From: a virus
DNA: 24,547 nt
Virus record (IMG/VR): IMGVR_UViG_3300034418_003125
Span: 1-24,547 of that record
Strand: one strand, 5' to 3'
In this document: positions 22,016 to 24,547 of the stretch, piece after piece
How the letters are laid out: each line of letters starts with the position of its first letter
Numbering within the stretch: position 1 is the first letter of the stretch
Made by a program: the position numbers and the translations under genes
Notes under the pieces: generated by a model
Databases searched by the model: none
The model's input: only the letters and a program-made list of their open reading frames with translations
Told to the model about the DNA's origin: nothing

Positions 22016-23107
22016 ATGAAAGTAACACCCTTTTTAAACATAAAGAAAACCGATAATGTCGCAGATATTGAGATATTTGGCGACATAGGGTATAACGTTT
22101 GGGCGGATACATACGAGGAGTATAAAGCCAATACAAGCGAACAGAAAGCAGAGGAGATAAAAGCCTTGCAGAATTTAGGTGTTGATGTAATTAATGTAAC
22201 TTTAGAGAGTTTAGGCGGAGATGTTAGCCACGCTTTAGCTATTTATTCCCTATTAAGAAATAGCGGTGCAACGATTAACACTTATTATCGTGGTGTAAAC
22301 GCATCTGCCTCTACTATTATAGGAAGTGCAGCTACAAGCGTAAAGAACATTTATATGGACAATACTGGTTTATTCCTTGTTCATAAGGTTATGAGTTACG
22401 TAGAGGGCAACGAGAACGATATGCAGGATATGATTAACGACCTTGAGAAATGGCAGGGTGCGATTAATCAAGTATATTTAAACTTGGGAGTAGAAAAAGA
22501 AGTGATTGCCGAGTTAATGGAACGCAATGGTGGACACGGCGAATACCTAAACTTTAAAGAAGCTAAAAAATACGGATTTGTAGGTAAGGAGTGGGAGACT
22601 AAAAAAGTAGCTAACTACTCAAGAGATACATTCGTGAACAAAGACTTATTAGTACCTAATTTTATAAATCAAAAAGAAGAAAAAATGGAAGAAACAACAC
22701 CAGTTGTGACTGAAGAAAAAACTTTGCTTCAAAAGATTTGGAACAAAATCTCTAACGAGACTGAGCCAAGTGTAGAGAACGAAGTGGATAACGAAGTTAC
22801 ACCAGAAGAACAAACGGCTATTGTAGATGAAGTAATGCAGATACTTGAGCCGAGATTAGTAGCTTTAGAAGAAGCTATGGCTGAATTAATGCCTAAAGAA
22901 GAAGAAGAGGCAGAAGCAGAAGAGCCAATGGAGGAGGAAGTAGTAGAAGACAAAAAAGAAAACTTGAGCGAGGTTATCAAAAACGAAATCGCTGAGGCTT
23001 TCAAGAATTTCGTTGAGCCTACTCCGACAAAATCAAACAAGACTAATTCGGTAAATGAGCCGACTTGGAAACAACATTTAAATAACTTTCAAAATTTCAT
23101 TAAATAA
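22016..23107 (+). CDS. ClpP/S14-type prohead maturation protease fused to a scaffold-like region
   Basis: 363 residues. Residues ~10-200 form a ClpP-like serine protease: SLGGDVSHALAIYSLLRNSG, then GVNASAST with candidate catalytic Ser97, and LFLVHKV with His123. Spacing agrees with ClpP. Residues ~224-363 are strongly acidic and helical (EEEEAEAEEPMEEEVVEDKK), ending in a Lys-rich tail (TWKQHLNNFQNFIK), the composition of a scaffold protein removed during capsid maturation. The gene overlaps the major capsid start by one base, the expected protease-scaffold-capsid order. The family assignment is strong; the fusion as scaffold is inference. Confidence 0.82.
   Translation: MKVTPFLNIKKTDNVADIEIFGDIGYNVWADTYEEYKANTSEQKAEEIKALQNLGVDVINVTLESLGGDVSHALAIYSLLRNSGATINTYYRGVNASASTIIGSAATSVKNIYMDNTGLFLVHKVMSYVEGNENDMQDMINDLEKWQGAINQVYLNLGVEKEVIAELMERNGGHGEYLNFKEAKKYGFVGKEWETKKVANYSRDTFVNKDLLVPNFINQKEEKMEETTPVVTEEKTLLQKIWNKISNETEPSVENEVDNEVTPEEQTAIVDEVMQILEPRLVALEEAMAELMPKEEEEAEAEEPMEEEVVEDKKENLSEVIKNEIAEAFKNFVEPTPTKSNKTNSVNEPTWKQHLNNFQNFIK
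22685..23107 (+). CDS. Nested in-frame scaffold protein (internal start)
   Basis: An in-frame ATG at codon 224 of the protease gene, preceded by the A-rich stretch AAAAAGAAGAAAAA, the same type of leader that precedes most starts here. It would give a 140-residue acidic helical protein equal to the scaffold-like half. This is the arrangement of lambda C/Nu3. Evidence is the start context and the sharp change of composition at this point. Confidence 0.45.
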   Translation: MEETTPVVTEEKTLLQKIWNKISNETEPSVENEVDNEVTPEEQTAIVDEVMQILEPRLVALEEAMAELMPKEEEEAEAEEPMEEEVVEDKKENLSEVIKNEIAEAFKNFVEPTPTKSNKTNSVNEPTWKQHLNNFQNFIK

Positions 23108-24282
23108 TGGCAACACCAACAATTTCACCAAACACTTATGCTGGTAAGGATTTAGAAGGCATAATAGCGCAGTCGGTACTACGAGGTAGAACGATTGAAA
23201 ACGGATTGATTTCTGTACACACAGACATCGACTCAAGAGCGGTAGTTAAAACTATGGCTAACACAATTACAGTTCAAGATTCTGTAGCTGCTTTCAATAG
23301 CGCAGGGTCTATGACTTTGGGCGAGAAATACCTTGACCCTAAAAAATTTATGGAAGCAGTTGAATTTGATTACCAATCATTAAATGGTACTTGGTATGCA
23401 AGTCAGCAGCCAAGAGGTCGTGGTGGCGATTTCGTTCCTCCAGCAACTATCGAAGAAGCTTTGATTGAGCAACAAGCGCTTATCCGTTCAAAGTTCATCG
23501 ACGCTTCTATTTGGAGAGGTAGTGTTGCTGCTGGTCAATTATCTAAAATCACAGTTTCTGCTTCTTCTAACGTAGTGACTGGTCTTATTCCTTTAATGGA
23601 AGCTGGTAGCGATGTAAGCAAATTGGATTCTGATAAAGTTGCGGTAACGGCTTTCACTAAAGCATCTCCAGCAGTTTTAACAGTAGCTTCTACATCTAAC
23701 TTGCAGACTGGCGATGTAGTTACTTTCTCTTCAATGGTAGGCTCTTCTGGAACTGATTGGAGTGATTTAGATGGTGCTTCTTATGCTATCACAGTATTGA
23801 GCGCAACTACTTTCTCTATCGCTTTAGATACAAGCGGATTTACTGGAACTTTCACAAGTGGTAACATCAACTACATCAACGCTTCTAACGCTTTAGCAGT
23901 ATTAACAAGCGTATACAACGGATTGAGCGAGTCAGTAGAAGATGACCCAGATTTCTATATCTTCGGTAACAAAGGTTTAGGCAAAGCTTATTCTTTGGCT
24001 CAAGCAGCAGCAGCAAATGGTGCAGGGTCTTACTACATCGGTGCTAAAGAATTGGATTTCTTGGGTAACAGATTGGCTATTTTGCCTTTCGTATCTGCAA
24101 ACACAATCGTAGCAGCTAACGTATCTAACCTACACTTTGGAACTGCTTTAGATGCAGAGTGGAATAACGTATCTATCTTACCTCAGTACGAAGTGACTGG
24201 AGACAGAACAGTGCGTTACAGATGTGACTATGCTTTTGATGTTAACTACACCAACGGCGAGGACATCGTTTTATTCCGATAG
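23107..24282 (+). CDS. Major capsid protein (HK97-fold) with inserted beta domain
   Basis: 391 residues, directly downstream of protease/scaffold. The N-terminal third (LEGIIAQSVLRGRTIENGLI, MTLGEKYLDPKKFMEAVEFD, PATIEEALIEQQALIRSKFI) and the C-terminal part (YIGAKELDFLGNRLAILPFV) fit the capsid proteins of Bacteroidetes siphophages. Residues ~178-258 are a Gly/Ser/Thr-rich beta segment (LTVASTSNLQTGDVVTFSSM, SATTFSIALDTSGFTGTF), similar to small beta domains also seen in tail proteins and apparently inserted into the capsid fold. Codons are visibly richer in C-ending forms (AAC, TTC, ATC) than elsewhere, as expected for a very highly expressed gene. Confidence 0.85.
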   Translation: MATPTISPNTYAGKDLEGIIAQSVLRGRTIENGLISVHTDIDSRAVVKTMANTITVQDSVAAFNSAGSMTLGEKYLDPKKFMEAVEFDYQSLNGTWYASQQPRGRGGDFVPPATIEEALIEQQALIRSKFIDASIWRGSVAAGQLSKITVSASSNVVTGLIPLMEAGSDVSKLDSDKVAVTAFTKASPAVLTVASTSNLQTGDVVTFSSMVGSSGTDWSDLDGASYAITVLSATTFSIALDTSGFTGTFTSGNINYINASNALAVLTSVYNGLSESVEDDPDFYIFGNKGLGKAYSLAQAAAANGAGSYYIGAKELDFLGNRLAILPFVSANTIVAANVSNLHFGTALDAEWNNVSILPQYEVTGDRTVRYRCDYAFDVNYTNGEDIVLFR

Positions 24283-24294
24283 TATTAAATTTAT

Positions 24295-24321
24295 AAAGGG
24301 GGTGTTTATTCATCCCCTTTT
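24295..24321 (+). terminator. Strong hairpin after the major capsid gene
   Basis: AAAGGGGGTG (24295-24304) pairs with CATCCCCTTT (24311-24320) in a 10-bp stem with one G-T pair and a 6-base loop. Only a short T-run follows, so it may be a partial terminator or an mRNA-stabilising 3' end of the capsid transcript. Confidence 0.6.
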
Positions 24322-24345
24322 AACAACAAAAAAAATAATTATAAA

Positions 24346-24547
24346 ATGGCAGCAAATTTAAGTTTAGCAGCAGTAGCAGGGTCAAACTGCCCAAGAACGG
24401 CGGGAGTCAAAGAACTCTATACCATTCCAGTTGCAGATATTACAAGCATCACATTAGGAAGTGACCACGACATTACAGACATCGTGTTCGCTTCGGCTGG
24501 TGTTGGTTTTGGTAAAATCAATTTCAAGCGTGGAGAATGTGAAGTAA
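24346..24547 (+). CDS. Structural protein, 5' part only
   Basis: An open frame starting at 24346 after AATTATAAA and running off the end of the window; 67 residues are visible (begins MAANLSLAAVAGSNCPRTAG; later VADITSITLGSDHDITDIVF and GFGKINFKRGECEV). Position after the capsid gene and the beta-rich, low-charge composition suggest a virion protein, possibly a head decoration or tail tube protein. The C-terminus is missing, so the family cannot be fixed. Confidence 0.5.
   Translation, partial: MAANLSLAAVAGSNCPRTAGVKELYTIPVADITSITLGSDHDITDIVFASAGVGFGKINFKRGECEV

Noticed and set aside
11000-22795. Near matches to the DnaA box (TTATCCAC plus one base) near 11004, 16810 and 22784 on the reverse strand, and near 18501
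   Set aside because: They are scattered inside coding sequence, mostly Val-Asp-Asn codons, and not clustered as at an origin.
298-23040. Minus-strand open frames across the window
   Set aside because: All lie antisense to well-supported + strand genes, have Leu/Ser/Phe-rich composition typical of reverse reading, and lack suitable starts.

Overview
The window is 24.5 kb of a tailed double-stranded DNA phage or prophage, most likely infecting a member of the Bacteroidetes (Flavobacterium-like). The DNA is AT-rich and every credible gene is on the + strand, packed with 1-4 base stop/start overlaps. Most genes lack a Shine-Dalgarno sequence and start in an A-rich context (often AAACA before ATG). 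Promoter-like sites resemble the Bacteroidetes -7 element TAnnTTTG. No tRNA, CRISPR array, integrase, insertion sequence or reverse transcriptase was seen.

Layout. (1) 29-1973: a metallophosphoesterase, a small PD-(D/E)XK nuclease and a small exported/membrane protein, closed by a hairpin terminator at 2067-2096. (2) 2192-5639: an early block with an XRE-type regulator, a Rad52-like annealing protein, a YqaJ/lambda-type exonuclease, a winged-helix protein and small unknowns. (3) 5640-6329: an inserted-looking unit made of a promoter, a structured leader and a NUMOD4-HNH-AP2 homing endonuclease. (4) 6322-10264: replication and recombination genes: a replisome-organiser-like protein, a candidate loader, a ribbon-helix-helix protein, a stand-alone DnaA domain IV-like protein with a possible diverged relative, NinG, another PD-(D/E)XK nuclease, an SSB-like protein and a 32-residue membrane peptide. 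No polymerase, primase or helicase is visible, so the phage probably recruits the host replisome and relies on recombination. (5) 10303-10372: a promoter-like site and a strong terminator. (6) 10391-12249: a small acidic protein and the small and large terminase subunits. (7) 12246-21974: tail genes, including a tail-assembly-chaperone-like gene with an apparent -1 frameshift, a protein ending in a DUF1566/C-type-lectin-like domain, baseplate-like proteins and the tape measure. (8) 22016-24547: a ClpP-type maturation protease with a scaffold-like C-terminal half, the major capsid protein and the start of another structural gene.

The main points for follow-up are the -1 frameshift signal in a run of nine T (12909-12917); the apparent total absence of GATC, CATG, GGCC and CCGG; the lectin-like domain on a tail protein; a nested scaffold start inside the protease gene; two promoter-to-terminator units that could make short RNAs or attenuators; two 41-base leaders sharing a 3' motif; and an unusual order in which the whole tail block lies between terminase and capsid with no portal gene in view. 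All functional calls come from reading motifs by eye; no database search or folding program was run.
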